DNA from: Neptuniibacter marinus
Lineage (GTDB): Bacteria > Pseudomonadota > Gammaproteobacteria > Pseudomonadales > Balneatricaceae
Length of the DNA stretch: 53,572 nucleotides
Direction: 5' to 3'
NCBI RefSeq assembly: GCF_001597725.1
Contig: NZ_LUTR01000022.1
Coordinates: 1 to 53,572 of the forward strand
The notes beneath the pieces were generated by a model. The model worked only from the letters and a program-made list of their open reading frames with translations, did no database searches and was not told where the DNA came from. The translations under genes were made by a program, and so were the position numbers. This document shows positions 33,869 through 41,580 of the stretch, in pieces (the stretch's first letter is position 1; the number at the start of each line of letters is the position of its first letter).

Positions 33869-35449
33869 ATGTCTGCAAAATTTGATTTAAATGATGATAG
33901 CTTGGTAGTAATCATAGGTTCTGGTGCTGGTGGCGGCACATTAGCGAATGAGCTTGCGCAGAAAGGTATTCGTTCTGTTGTTCTTGAAGCAGGTAAACGC
34001 TTTAAAATGGATGATATAGAAAACGATGAATGGAAGATGTTTGGAAAAATCTCGTGGCTGGATAAACGCTATGTGGTTGGACCTGCACGAATTGCTGAAG
34101 ATTTTCCAAACTTACCTGCTTGGATAGTAAAAGGGGTAGGTGGTGCTACTATGCATTGGGCCGGTGTAGCGATGCGTTTTCAGGAACATGAGTTCAAAAT
34201 GAAAACGACCAACGGTACGGTGCCAGGAGCCAATGTTTTAGATTGGCCTATATCGCTTAAAGAAATGGAACCATATTACGTCAAGGCAGAGAAAAAAATG
34301 GGCGTCTGTGGTACCGAAGCTACAGGCATGCCTTATCACGGTAAAAGTAGTCATTACAAAGTGGTTGCTGAAGGGGCTAAACGTATTGGAGCTCGTTGTG
34401 AACAGGCTAAGTTAGCGATCAATACGGAAGTGCGTGATGGTCGTCCACCTTGTCAGGTTAATGGTTTCTGTATGCAAGGCTGTCGTATTGGTGCGAAATG
34501 GTCAACCATGTATACAGAGATTCCAAAAGCGGAAGCGACCGGTAATGTTGAAGTCCGCCCTCAATCTATGGTGCTTCGTATTGAGCATGACAAAACAGGT
34601 AAAGTCACTGGTGTTCTATATGCTGATAAAGATGGAAATCAGCAGCTGCAAAAAGCTCGAATTGTTGCGGTAGCGGGTAACTCAATTGAATCGCCACGTA
34701 TGCTTCTTAACTCTGAATCCTCTATGTTCCCTGATGGTTTAGCTAACTCCTCTGGTCAAGTGGGTCAAAATTATATGACCCATACAACTGGTGGTGTTTA
34801 TGCAGAATTTGAAAAGCCCGTACATATGTATAAAAGTACCGTTGTGCCGGGTATTGTGCATGAATGGAAGGATAATGATCCAACACGTGGGCACCTTGCA
34901 GGCTATGAATTAGAAATCCTTCATTTAGGTTTACCTTTCATGTCAGCGTTCCTTAATCCTGGTAAAGGTGGCTGGGGACGAGAATTAGCGGATTCACTTG
35001 CTAATTATGGCAACATGGCAGGTTTTTGGATCTGTGGTGAGGATATGGCGGTTGAATCAAACAATATAACGTTGCATGCAACTGAAAAAGATCAGTACGG
35101 TTTACCTGTACCCGTTGTTTATAAAACAGACCATATTAATGATACGCGTATGCGTAACCATGCATACGATCGATCAAAAGAGTTGTTCGATGCGGTTGGG
35201 GCACTGAAAGTGAATAACTTACCTCCGTACCCTGCGAGCCATAATATGGGTACAAACCGTATGAGTGAGCATGCACGTGATGGTGTAGTTAACCGTTGGG
35301 GGCAAGCCCATGATATTAAAAACCTGTTTGTATCAGATGGTAGTCAGTTTACCTCGAGTGGCACTGAAAACCCGACGTTGACCATTGTCGCGTTGGCAAT
35401 AAGACAGGCTGACTACATTGCTGATCAGATGAAGCGTAAAGAGATCTAA
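33869..35449 (+). CDS. GMC-family flavoprotein dehydrogenase (gluconate/sorbitol/alcohol DH large subunit-like)
   Basis: The 526-residue flavoprotein has the FAD motif VVIIGSGAGGGTLANELAQKG near the N-terminus, GVGGATMHWAGVAMRF near residue 95, and the C-terminal GMC region SHNMGTNRMSEHARDGVVN and DGSQFTSSGTENPTLTIVALA with the catalytic His/Asn zone. It lacks its own signal peptide, which fits export by the Tat partner just upstream. It would oxidise a sugar, sugar acid or polyol at the periplasmic face. The third, cytochrome c subunit common in this family is not encoded nearby. ATG 33869 follows GGGAGA. A terminator closes the unit. Confidence 0.85.
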   Translation: MSAKFDLNDDSLVVIIGSGAGGGTLANELAQKGIRSVVLEAGKRFKMDDIENDEWKMFGKISWLDKRYVVGPARIAEDFPNLPAWIVKGVGGATMHWAGVAMRFQEHEFKMKTTNGTVPGANVLDWPISLKEMEPYYVKAEKKMGVCGTEATGMPYHGKSSHYKVVAEGAKRIGARCEQAKLAINTEVRDGRPPCQVNGFCMQGCRIGAKWSTMYTEIPKAEATGNVEVRPQSMVLRIEHDKTGKVTGVLYADKDGNQQLQKARIVAVAGNSIESPRMLLNSESSMFPDGLANSSGQVGQNYMTHTTGGVYAEFEKPVHMYKSTVVPGIVHEWKDNDPTRGHLAGYELEILHLGLPFMSAFLNPGKGGWGRELADSLANYGNMAGFWICGEDMAVESNNITLHATEKDQYGLPVPVVYKTDHINDTRMRNHAYDRSKELFDAVGALKVNNLPPYPASHNMGTNRMSEHARDGVVNRWGQAHDIKNLFVSDGSQFTSSGTENPTLTIVALAIRQADYIADQMKRKEI

Positions 35450-35476
35450 GTTTTTTGACATTCCTATAGACCCTTT

Positions 35477-35501
35477 AGCACGCCTTATGGCGTGCTTTTT
35501 T
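35477..35501 (+). terminator. Intrinsic terminator of the GMC operon
   Basis: AGCACGCC/GGCGTGCT stem with a TTAT loop followed by a T run. Confidence 0.9.
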
Positions 35502-35519
35502 ATGTTTGTGCTTTCCTTA

Positions 35520-35548
35520 TTGTATCTATTCTTTGATCTTTCGATAAT
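35520..35548 (+). promoter_or_regulatory. Possible sigma70 promoter reading into the hairpin array
   Basis: TTGTAT and GATAAT are separated by 17 bp, directly after the GMC terminator and pointing toward the array of hairpins. It would start a transcript near 35555. It is a sequence match only. Confidence 0.4.
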
Positions 35549-35735
35549 GTTTATAAGACTAGGCGTCCATACAAATAATTGTTGACGTTTACTCTGTTTT
35601 ACACAGACGTAGTATCTACGCCTCACTCACTTTCTTGTATCTCGTCATTCTCTTTGAAAAGTTAATTTGCCTAGAGAATATTTGGCGTTGGATATGAGGG
35701 GAGCTAGGGCATTAATAAGGAGTATGGAAGGTGTT

Positions 35736-35769
35736 AAAAAAAACCGGCGACGTTTAGGCACCGGTTTTT
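35736..35769 (-). terminator. Minus-strand intrinsic terminator formed by first array hairpin
   Basis: Read on the minus strand, AAAAACCGG/CCGGTTTTT ends in eight T residues. It could end a transcript that runs through the hairpin array from the porin side. Confidence 0.6.
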
Positions 35770-36103
35770 AGTGAGCCATATTTAACAAAGGCTAGCTTCA
35801 TAGCTTGGGGGCGACGAAGTTAGTCAAGCTAGACTCTTACGTTTAGGATGTTTGAAGAGCCGCGACGTTTAAACGCTTACCTTCAAATTCAAGGTTTACA
35901 CTAAACAAACGCTAATGCTTGGGGAACAAAGTGATTGTTTTAGCTACCTGAGTATCCTGACGTATTGCGGGAACGGTGACGTTTAAACACCGATATCCCT
36001 AATAGAGTTTTAGTGATTGCTTACCGCTTGGGGGCGAAAAACCAGATCAATAAAACCCTATTTCTAGCAGTAAACATCAGAGACGTTTAAACACTGATGT
36101 TTA
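35739..36103. ncRNA. Seven alternating hairpins, candidate structured RNA
   Basis: Seven successive stem-loops occur at 35739-35769, 35792-35832, 35851-35887, 35901-35942, about 35969-35999, 36006-36056 and 36071-36103. The odd ones carry a GACGTTTA(AAC) loop and the even ones a GCTTGGGG(GCGA) loop, while the stem sequences all differ. That is the mark of conserved loops on diverged stems. On the minus strand the loops read GTTTAAACGTC and CGCCCCCAAGC, and the last hairpin then forms a terminator with eight T residues. The strand is undecided: a plus-strand promoter lies at 35520 with a terminator at 36184-36215, and on the minus strand the array would be a porin 3' region or a separate RNA. 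I do not recognise the family. Confidence 0.6.
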
Positions 36104-36183
36104 ACTGAGCCTCTGTACCTTACGATAAGTTCATGCTGTGAAAGTTATGAACATAGCGTATCTACATAGGCTTCTAGAACTGG

Positions 36184-36215
36184 AAAAACTAGCGGAGCTG
36201 ATCTCGCTAGTTTTT
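36184..36215. terminator. Bidirectional terminator-like hairpin
   Basis: AAAAACTAGCG/CGCTAGTTTTT, an 11-bp stem with a ten-base loop, is symmetric and can end transcription in both directions between the array and the porin gene. Confidence 0.65.
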
Positions 36216-36228
36216 GGTCGGGGTTATG

Positions 36229-36270
36229 GCTAAGCAGATGGCTCAGAAGGGGGTGAGAAATCTGCTCAGC
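36229..36270 (-). ncRNA. 3' hairpin of porin 1 with CCCCCUUC loop
   Basis: On the minus strand GCTGAGCAGAT pairs with ATCTGCTTAGC and an inner CTCA/TGAG stem closes a loop CCCCCTTC. It starts 22 bases after the porin stop codon. The same loop occurs after the second porin gene. Confidence 0.55.
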
Positions 36271-36291
36271 GATATTTAGCCCCTGTTTCTC

Positions 36292-37500
36292 TTAGAAAGC
36301 GAAGTTAACACCAATGTTGACCAGTGTTGTTTTTTCGCCCACTGGTGCTGGAGTCGCTACAATAGAAGTTGCATATTGTGAAACAGTGCTCATGCCTGCA
36401 TCGGAATCGACATAAGCCATTTGAGCGTACATGGTTGTAGAGTCACCCATAGTGTACTCATTACTAAGTACTAAAGACTTAGTTTCTGCACTTGTTGTAG
36501 GTGCATTATCTTCATTGATATAGTACGCAACGGTGGCTGTGTGTTTTGCCGCCCATTTCCAATCGACACCCATGCCTAGGGCATCAAGATCAAGGATTTC
36601 GTTGCCATTTTGATCGTTATTCTCAGTGTTCATGTAGTTAATCTTAAAAGTAAGATCACCCAAGTTGTAGGCCGCACCGGTTGCCCAGCTGGTGACTACA
36701 TCTTCACCTGTTTGTTGGTCATGCATATTCTGGAATGAACCAGACAGTGAAAGTGGGCCAGTTGTGTAAGCCGCGCCGATCGCAATTACGTCACCATCTT
36801 TTTGTGAACCTTCTTGGCCACCAAAAGAGTACAGAACACCAAAATCTAAGCCATTGATGTTGTTACGGTATTGAATCGCATTTTTGAAGAAAATACCGAC
36901 ATCATTGTTGGCATTACGGCCACCGGAACCTGCGTTGTTGATAGTGGAGAAGTATTGGCTGTAGGCCCAAGCGTACAGGTTGGAGAACTGCTCTTTAAAG
37001 ATGCGTGGTTCCGTTGCAAGGTGGGCAAGTAGTGCTGGCCCATATTGGCGACCTGCGATGACGGTACCCCAATCGCCTGTCAAACCTAAGTTAGCTTGAC
37101 GACGAAAAAGAATGTCGCCACTGCCATCATCAGCATCCGCTGTTGTAGTGTCACCTGTACCATGGAACATACCTGTATCTAGGTCAAAATGAGCTTCAAG
37201 GTTAAAGAACGCCTCCATGTCGTTATCTAAACTGCGGCTGCCTTTAAAGCCAATAACGGTCTGGCGCAAGCCACTTGTTTCAACGCCAACTTTTTCATTT
37301 CCGTTCGTAGTGACATTATCTTGTGCGAGAATACCTATATCTAAAATACCGTACATAGATAATTTAGTAGAATCTGTTTCACCGATAAGAATATCAGCAG
37401 ATACAGTGCTTGCAGTGGTGGATAGAAGAATCGCTGCTGTCAGCGCCTTAATAGGGCTGACCGTGCCAAGCTGAGCTTGGGATACCTTCTTAGCGTTCAT
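36292..37500 (-). CDS. Outer-membrane porin 1 (gram-negative porin, Porin_4 type)
   Basis: The 402-residue precursor has a signal peptide (about residues 1-35, ending STVSA) and a 16-strand-type beta-barrel pattern: YGILDIGILAQDN, SGLRQTVIGFKGSRSLDNDMEAFFNLEAHFD, LTGDWGTVIAGRQYGPALLAHL, and the C-terminal TLVNIGVNFAF ending in Phe as barrel proteins do. It is a general-diffusion or substrate-induced porin. Its ribosome binding site is GGGGAG. A sigma54 element and two activator-like dyads upstream place it in the alcohol-oxidation regulon. Confidence 0.87.
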   Translation of the reverse strand: MNAKKVSQAQLGTVSPIKALTAAILLSTTASTVSADILIGETDSTKLSMYGILDIGILAQDNVTTNGNEKVGVETSGLRQTVIGFKGSRSLDNDMEAFFNLEAHFDLDTGMFHGTGDTTTADADDGSGDILFRRQANLGLTGDWGTVIAGRQYGPALLAHLATEPRIFKEQFSNLYAWAYSQYFSTINNAGSGGRNANNDVGIFFKNAIQYRNNINGLDFGVLYSFGGQEGSQKDGDVIAIGAAYTTGPLSLSGSFQNMHDQQTGEDVVTSWATGAAYNLGDLTFKINYMNTENNDQNGNEILDLDALGMGVDWKWAAKHTATVAYYINEDNAPTTSAETKSLVLSNEYTMGDSTTMYAQMAYVDSDAGMSTVSQYATSIVATPAPVGEKTTLVNIGVNFAF

Positions 37501-37613
37501 ATAATTACTCCCCAGTGGAATTTTATAATTAGATTTATCAACGGGATTTCACTCAGAGTTCTTTTTAATCGCTCCAATGTGAAATTGGCTTATCATCAAT
37601 TCATAGGGGGAAA

Positions 37614-37629
37614 AGCATTTTATGTGCCA
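37614..37629 (-). promoter_or_regulatory. Sigma54 -24/-12 promoter for porin 1
   Basis: On the minus strand TGGCACATAAAATGCT has exact GG-N10-GC spacing and a perfect TGGCAC -24 block, 114 bp upstream of the porin start. Confidence 0.78.
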
Positions 37630-37924
37630 ATAGATTTTTATTTTGAGTGTTTTTTTTAGTAAAAATTGTTATTTTTCAATTGTTTATATTGTTTTTTTGA
37701 GGGTGTTGAATTTTTTTTGTTTTGATCATTATAAAATGATGGAGCGTAGTGTTTTTTTGGGGGAGTGGAGAGTTCTTTTGTTTTATTTATTAATATATAT
37801 CAATGGGTTATATTATTTATCAAATAGCTACAGGCACTTAGTAAGAATGACTTCTTGATTATTTTTAAGAAAAATTTTGAGTGGAGTAAAAAAATAAGAT
37901 TATTAGTTATTTTTTAAGATTATT

Positions 37925-37961
37925 GAAACAGTTTGTTTCAGAAATTGAATCACATTGTTTC
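37925..37961 (-). promoter_or_regulatory. Tandem candidate activator dyads upstream of porin 1
   Basis: GAAACA-GTT-TGTTTC (37925-37939, a perfect dyad) and GAATCA-CAT-TGTTTC (37947-37961) are 22 bp apart centre to centre, two helical turns. This suits a dimer-of-dimers enhancer-binding protein. They lie about 300 bp upstream of the promoter. Confidence 0.55.
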
Positions 37962-38333
37962 GTTAGTCCGAAGCTTGATACAAAACTATTTTATTTGATT
38001 TTTTCTATATAGCTAGAAAATAACCATTTTAGGATAGGTCAATACAGATGCTTAGATTGGATTTTATTGTGTATCTATAGGCGTGAACCTGCTTTGCATT
38101 AATGGTCCCTGTGATTCTGGGTGGTATTCGCATGTTAGCTGTGACTTGTTTGGTCGATTTGTCGCATTAGATCGATACGGTATGTTGCATAAACAAAATT
38201 TTAAAAATAAATAGATTGATATTATTCCTATATATCAATTAGTTATGTTTTTGGTATCCATTTTGCTATTTACTCTTATGTTAGTAATGACGCTCTACTC
38301 TAGCTTAGTGAATGCTGTCGCTTAAGCTATTCG

Positions 38334-38408
38334 CTCGATATATCGCAAGTAGTGTCTCTTCTTACCCATCTCCCTTCAGGGTTTTTGCGATATATCGAGT
38401 ATTTTTTT
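38334..38408 (+). terminator. Long hairpin with T tract, possible sRNA 3' end
   Basis: Perfect 15-bp arms CTCGATATATCGCAA and its complement enclose a 36-base pyrimidine-rich loop (CTTACCCATCTCCCTTC) and are followed by TATTTTTTT. No gene precedes it, so it may end a small RNA. Confidence 0.5.
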
Positions 38409-38644
38409 ATGAGGCATAGTTTCAACTACTGATCATTTATCTCTCTTTTTAATACTTCCCTGTACTACTATAGCTGTGACAGTTTGAGGATGATTAACTA
38501 GTGCTGATGGTGGTCTTTGTTGTTCCCCTGTTACTGCTAGGACTAAAAGAAGGCTAAGCATTTTCCTAGCTAGCGGTTTAATCGGCGTTGGGTAAAGCTA
38601 TTTTTGGTTTTTATTGAACCTTGTGTAATGTTATTGAGAATAGT

Positions 38645-39325
38645 AATGGCCATTTAATGATTCATTTTCCAAGTAAATATTTTTAAACAGATTCGGGCAC
38701 TAACTCTAATATGAATGCGAATGAAGATATTGTCTAAGGGGCAATGTATAGCCGTTCGTGTCTTTTTTGTTGATTGGTACTCAAGCTGATGCCATTGACT
38801 TATTTGAACAGTTGAAAACTACCGCAATGTCATTAATGAAAATAGCGAATGAGTTACGATGGGTGAATTCGGGTTCATTGACGGGTCTTGGCGAAATTTT
38901 CATTGTTAGTTTCACAATTAGGCTCCTCAATTGTATTTAAGTGACGTTATTCTTTTACTTCTAACGATACGAATAAAACCGTGGTGGGGTAGTTTGATAA
39001 TGTTGATTTGAATCTGATGTTGTCTGTCATTACCGATAATTTGTTAAGCAGTATTCGTCTTCTGAACAATAGGAGTCACTTATTAGTAGAAAAGTAATTC
39101 CTGAGTTTATCGTAAACAAGGAAAGTTTTAAAAAATAATTAGCGGCTCCCCTTATCTTGGTTACGGATTTTAAGTTGGCAGTTGACTATACCAAAAATTA
39201 CTAAAGCAACTTATAAAAAAGGTCGTCCAGTGGTAGGGATGGCGACAGAGGAAAATAATATTCACCCATAAAGCGTTAGTGAGTTTGTTTGATCCGGTTG
39301 AATTGACGAAAGGGAAGAGTGGTAA
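38645..39325 (+). pseudogene. fumC: Decayed class II fumarase (fumC) pseudogene
   Basis: Several stretches in successive broken frames match FumC. GHLMIHFPSKYF-stop-TDSGTNSNMNANEDI corresponds to the GKLDDQFP...QTGSGTSSNMNANEVI block. QLKTTAMSLMKIANELRW and SGSLTGLGEI match the SLMKIANDLRWMNSGP block, LMLSVITDNLLSSIRLLNN matches the next helix, KATYKKGRPVVGMATEE follows, and DPVELTKG matches the C-terminus. A central part of roughly 170 residues and the GSSxMPxKxN signature are gone, with multiple stops and frameshifts. It is clearly non-functional. Confidence 0.8.
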
Positions 39326-39866
39326 GTATTGCCATAATAAGGAATACCTTATTGGAGCGAATTAAGGTGTAATTATCTTTATGCCTAGGTTACTAGCAAA
39401 CGGAGTATTCAGCTCATGCATTTTTATATGGGTATCCCTTCCCGTTTAAACGCTGTATTTCGTTAGTAAGGTCAATATTAGTTACACATGGTTCTTTATT
39501 TAATTAAGCAGTTTCTTTGGGTACGCTTAATTGTTTTTCTACTTCACACTTTTTCTATATAAAAATAAAAGCTTTTAATAACTTTTATGTGAGGGTTCGC
39601 ATTAATATTTTTAGCATAAACTTACTAATCTGAGTGAAAATGGTTGAGTTTCCATACGGGATATAAATGCTTGATATAATAAGTAAGAAGGCAATGCTGA
39701 AAACTATTATTTCATAATCATCACTGATGAATAATTTATGATCACTACTTTTACCCTTAATGTAGACAATATAGGGGTAAAAGTAATGATATAAAAATGT
39801 ATCAGACAATTTTTTACTGCTATTTATCCACAATACTCAAGATCAAAAGCTGTTATTAATCGGGAT
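39326..39866. other. Gene-poor region after the fumC remnant
   Basis: AT-rich sequence with no supported gene. A TTG-started minus-strand frame of 82 codons (39585-39833) is too weak to call. No promoter, repeat or RNA was recognised. Confidence 0.45.
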
Positions 39867-40817
39867 TTACAGTTCACTTATTATAGCGTTCATTTTTTTG
39901 AGGTAAACGCTTTCCGGAATAACGCCTTGCTCGTAAAGTGATTTCACCTTTTTAAGTCGGGCTTCTACGGAGTTTGCATTAGGAGAAGGAGCTGTTGTTG
40001 CAACAGAGGCTTTTTGTGTTGCCTTTTCTAAGCGCTGTAGACGTTCTTCTATGGCCGATTCTTTCTCGTCCTGTTTGTTTTTCTGATTTTCGGATAGGTA
40101 TTTATTTTGTATAACTTCTGTTGGATTCTGCGGCTGAAGGTAATCGTATTTATGATCTAAGTTTACACTTAACCAATCGTTACGGTTATTAACCCTGGTT
40201 GCTCCGGGGAAGGTTTTGAGCTTCCATGCGTGATCTGTTTCTTCTGTTATATCGCCTGTTGAAAGCTTAAAGTGAGATAGTTCAACATTTGAAGCAAAGC
40301 GGCTGTTACTAACGCCTTCTCCTGAGCGTATATATTTTTTGTGTAGGTCTACATGAATTTCACCAAAAAGCAGGTTCAGTGCATCACCTTGGACAAAGGC
40401 TGTTCCACTGATAGATAAACGCTTATCACCAAAATAGATGCTTCTTAAGTCCGAAATAGAGAATGTAATCGCTTCATTTTTGGAGGCTTTTTGTAATGCA
40501 TCACTTATACCTTGGGCGAGAATATCAATCTCTTTATCTGTGAAAACACGTCTTTCCTTACTACTCGAGCTGGTGGATATAATAGAGGTCAAGCTTGTTT
40601 TTTGTTTTTCTTGAATTTCAAGATGGCTAAGAATTCTAGCGACCTTTTGGGAGTTTAATTGGTAGGGATGGGTTGCGTTTGCAGCAGTTGGTTGAGAGCT
40701 GATTCCTATATAGTCAGTACCATCTTTCCAAAGTATTTCTGTCGCAGCTTGGCTATTAGTGAAAGATAGTGAGAGAGCAGGTATCAACATAAGTTTAATT
40801 AAAGTGGCACGATTCAC
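39867..40817 (-). CDS. Secreted hypothetical protein with C-terminal SHOCT-like motif
   Basis: The 316-residue protein has a signal peptide (TLIKLMLIPALSLSFTNSQA), a middle region I do not recognise (KEIDILAQGISDALQKASKNE, FVQGDALNLLFGEIHVDLHKKY), a coiled-coil stretch (KQDEKESAIEERLQRLEKA) and a C-terminal SHOCT-like helix pair (VEARLKKVKSLYEQGVIPESVYLKKMNAIISEL). SHOCT motifs usually mediate oligomerisation. The start is GTG 40817 with AAGGA before it. It stands alone in a gene-poor area. Its function is unknown. Confidence 0.72.
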   Translation of the reverse strand: MNRATLIKLMLIPALSLSFTNSQAATEILWKDGTDYIGISSQPTAANATHPYQLNSQKVARILSHLEIQEKQKTSLTSIISTSSSSKERRVFTDKEIDILAQGISDALQKASKNEAITFSISDLRSIYFGDKRLSISGTAFVQGDALNLLFGEIHVDLHKKYIRSGEGVSNSRFASNVELSHFKLSTGDITEETDHAWKLKTFPGATRVNNRNDWLSVNLDHKYDYLQPQNPTEVIQNKYLSENQKNKQDEKESAIEERLQRLEKATQKASVATTAPSPNANSVEARLKKVKSLYEQGVIPESVYLKKMNAIISEL

Positions 40818-41317
40818 GGCATTATTCCTTATTATCTTTTTAGTTTTACCTCATAACGCAAAAGGTATGCCACAGCGATCAATGAATATGCAATATACGC
40901 TCTAAGGGTGGGACTGGTGAAATGCATTGGGGTCGCCCTATGCGAAAAAGTAAAGAGAGCAGATTTTTGAGTATATATAGGCAGTGGCGTGTTGTAGTAG
41001 CGCCACAGGTGTTATTTGTTTTGCTACACTTGTTGTATTCTTGTTTCGCTGCCTAGTTTGTATGTTTTTGTTGTCTAATTTTACTCTTTTTTGACTTCCT
41101 GTTTTTTTATTAAGGCATTGTTTTTAAAGCTGTTTTTGTTTTTTTATTAGTCATTTTTATTGTTTTTAGTTGTCGTTTTTTCCTTTCAAGTTAGTCCATT
41201 AAACTTATAATTGCATCACGCTTTTTTTATATAATCATTGTAAATCAATAGGTTACATTTTTTCTGTGTTTGTTTGTCTCTTTGGCTCACCCTTTGCAGT
41301 TTTATGAGAGGTTGGTT
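40818..41317. other. Promoter region for the aldA unit
   Basis: This 500-bp stretch has no gene apart from the upstream start of the SHOCT protein. It carries a possible activator dyad GCCACA-GG-TGTTAT (41002-41015) and a sigma54 element at 41283-41298. Confidence 0.5.
41283..41298 (+). promoter_or_regulatory. Sigma54 -24/-12 promoter for aldA unit
   Basis: TGGCTCACCCTTTGCA has exact GG-N10-GC spacing and a strong TTTGCA -12 block. It is 35 bp before a 38-codon leader frame and 283 bp before aldA. Confidence 0.68.
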
Positions 41318-41434
41318 ATGAAGCGTAGGCTATTTTTAAATTTTATGCTTATGGATGTGTTACAGCAATTGGTGCTATGGAAGGGTTTTAGTAGTACTGA
41401 GATGGTTGTGAGCTTTTTAAAAGTGACCAAGTAA
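41318..41434 (+). CDS. 38-residue leader peptide candidate upstream of aldA
   Basis: ATG 41318 is preceded by GAGAGG at good spacing and opens a 38-codon frame (MKRRLFLNFMLMDVLQQLVL...). It lies between the sigma54 promoter and aldA, so it would be the first translated frame on this mRNA. The product is hydrophobic at its N-terminus. I do not recognise a family; it may be a regulatory leader or a chance frame. Confidence 0.35.
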   Translation: MKRRLFLNFMLMDVLQQLVLWKGFSSTEMVVSFLKVTK

Positions 41435-41580
41435 TACGCATTTTTACGCTTTATAAAAAATAGAAAAACCGATGAGTGTTACTACTAAGTAATTAATTGT
41501 GGTAATTCCTAGAGTTGGGCGAGCAGTTTACTTTTTATGCTTTCCTTTCTTTCTCACAATAAAACAAAAGAGAATGTGTC

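Larger units (their letters stand above)
37501..38644. other. Gene-poor region upstream of porin 1
   Basis: More than 1.1 kb of AT-rich DNA without a convincing gene. It holds the porin sigma54 promoter (37614-37629), two candidate activator dyads (37925-37961) and a 15-bp inverted repeat with a T tract at 38334-38408. Short open frames here have no codon or family support. Confidence 0.55.

Noticed and set aside
35739-36103. Possible CRISPR array
   Set aside because: The units share only loop motifs, not a constant direct repeat of 24-40 bp, and each unit forms its own hairpin; no cas gene is near.
37643-37858. 71-codon hydrophobic frame upstream of porin 1
   Set aside because: Phe/Tyr/Leu-rich by base composition, no ribosome binding site, and in the porin promoter region.
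38501-38557. Tiny GTG-started hydrophobic frame (VLMVVFVVPLLLLGLKEG)
   Set aside because: Only 18 codons in a decaying region; a GAGGA lies upstream but there is nothing else to support expression.
38758-38940. 60-codon frame read as a small gene
   Set aside because: Its translation matches an internal part of FumC, and neighbouring frames hold the flanking FumC blocks, so it is part of a pseudogene.
39585-39833. 82-codon minus-strand frame with one hydrophobic segment
   Set aside because: TTG start without ribosome binding site, AT-rich composition bias can explain it, no recognisable similarity.
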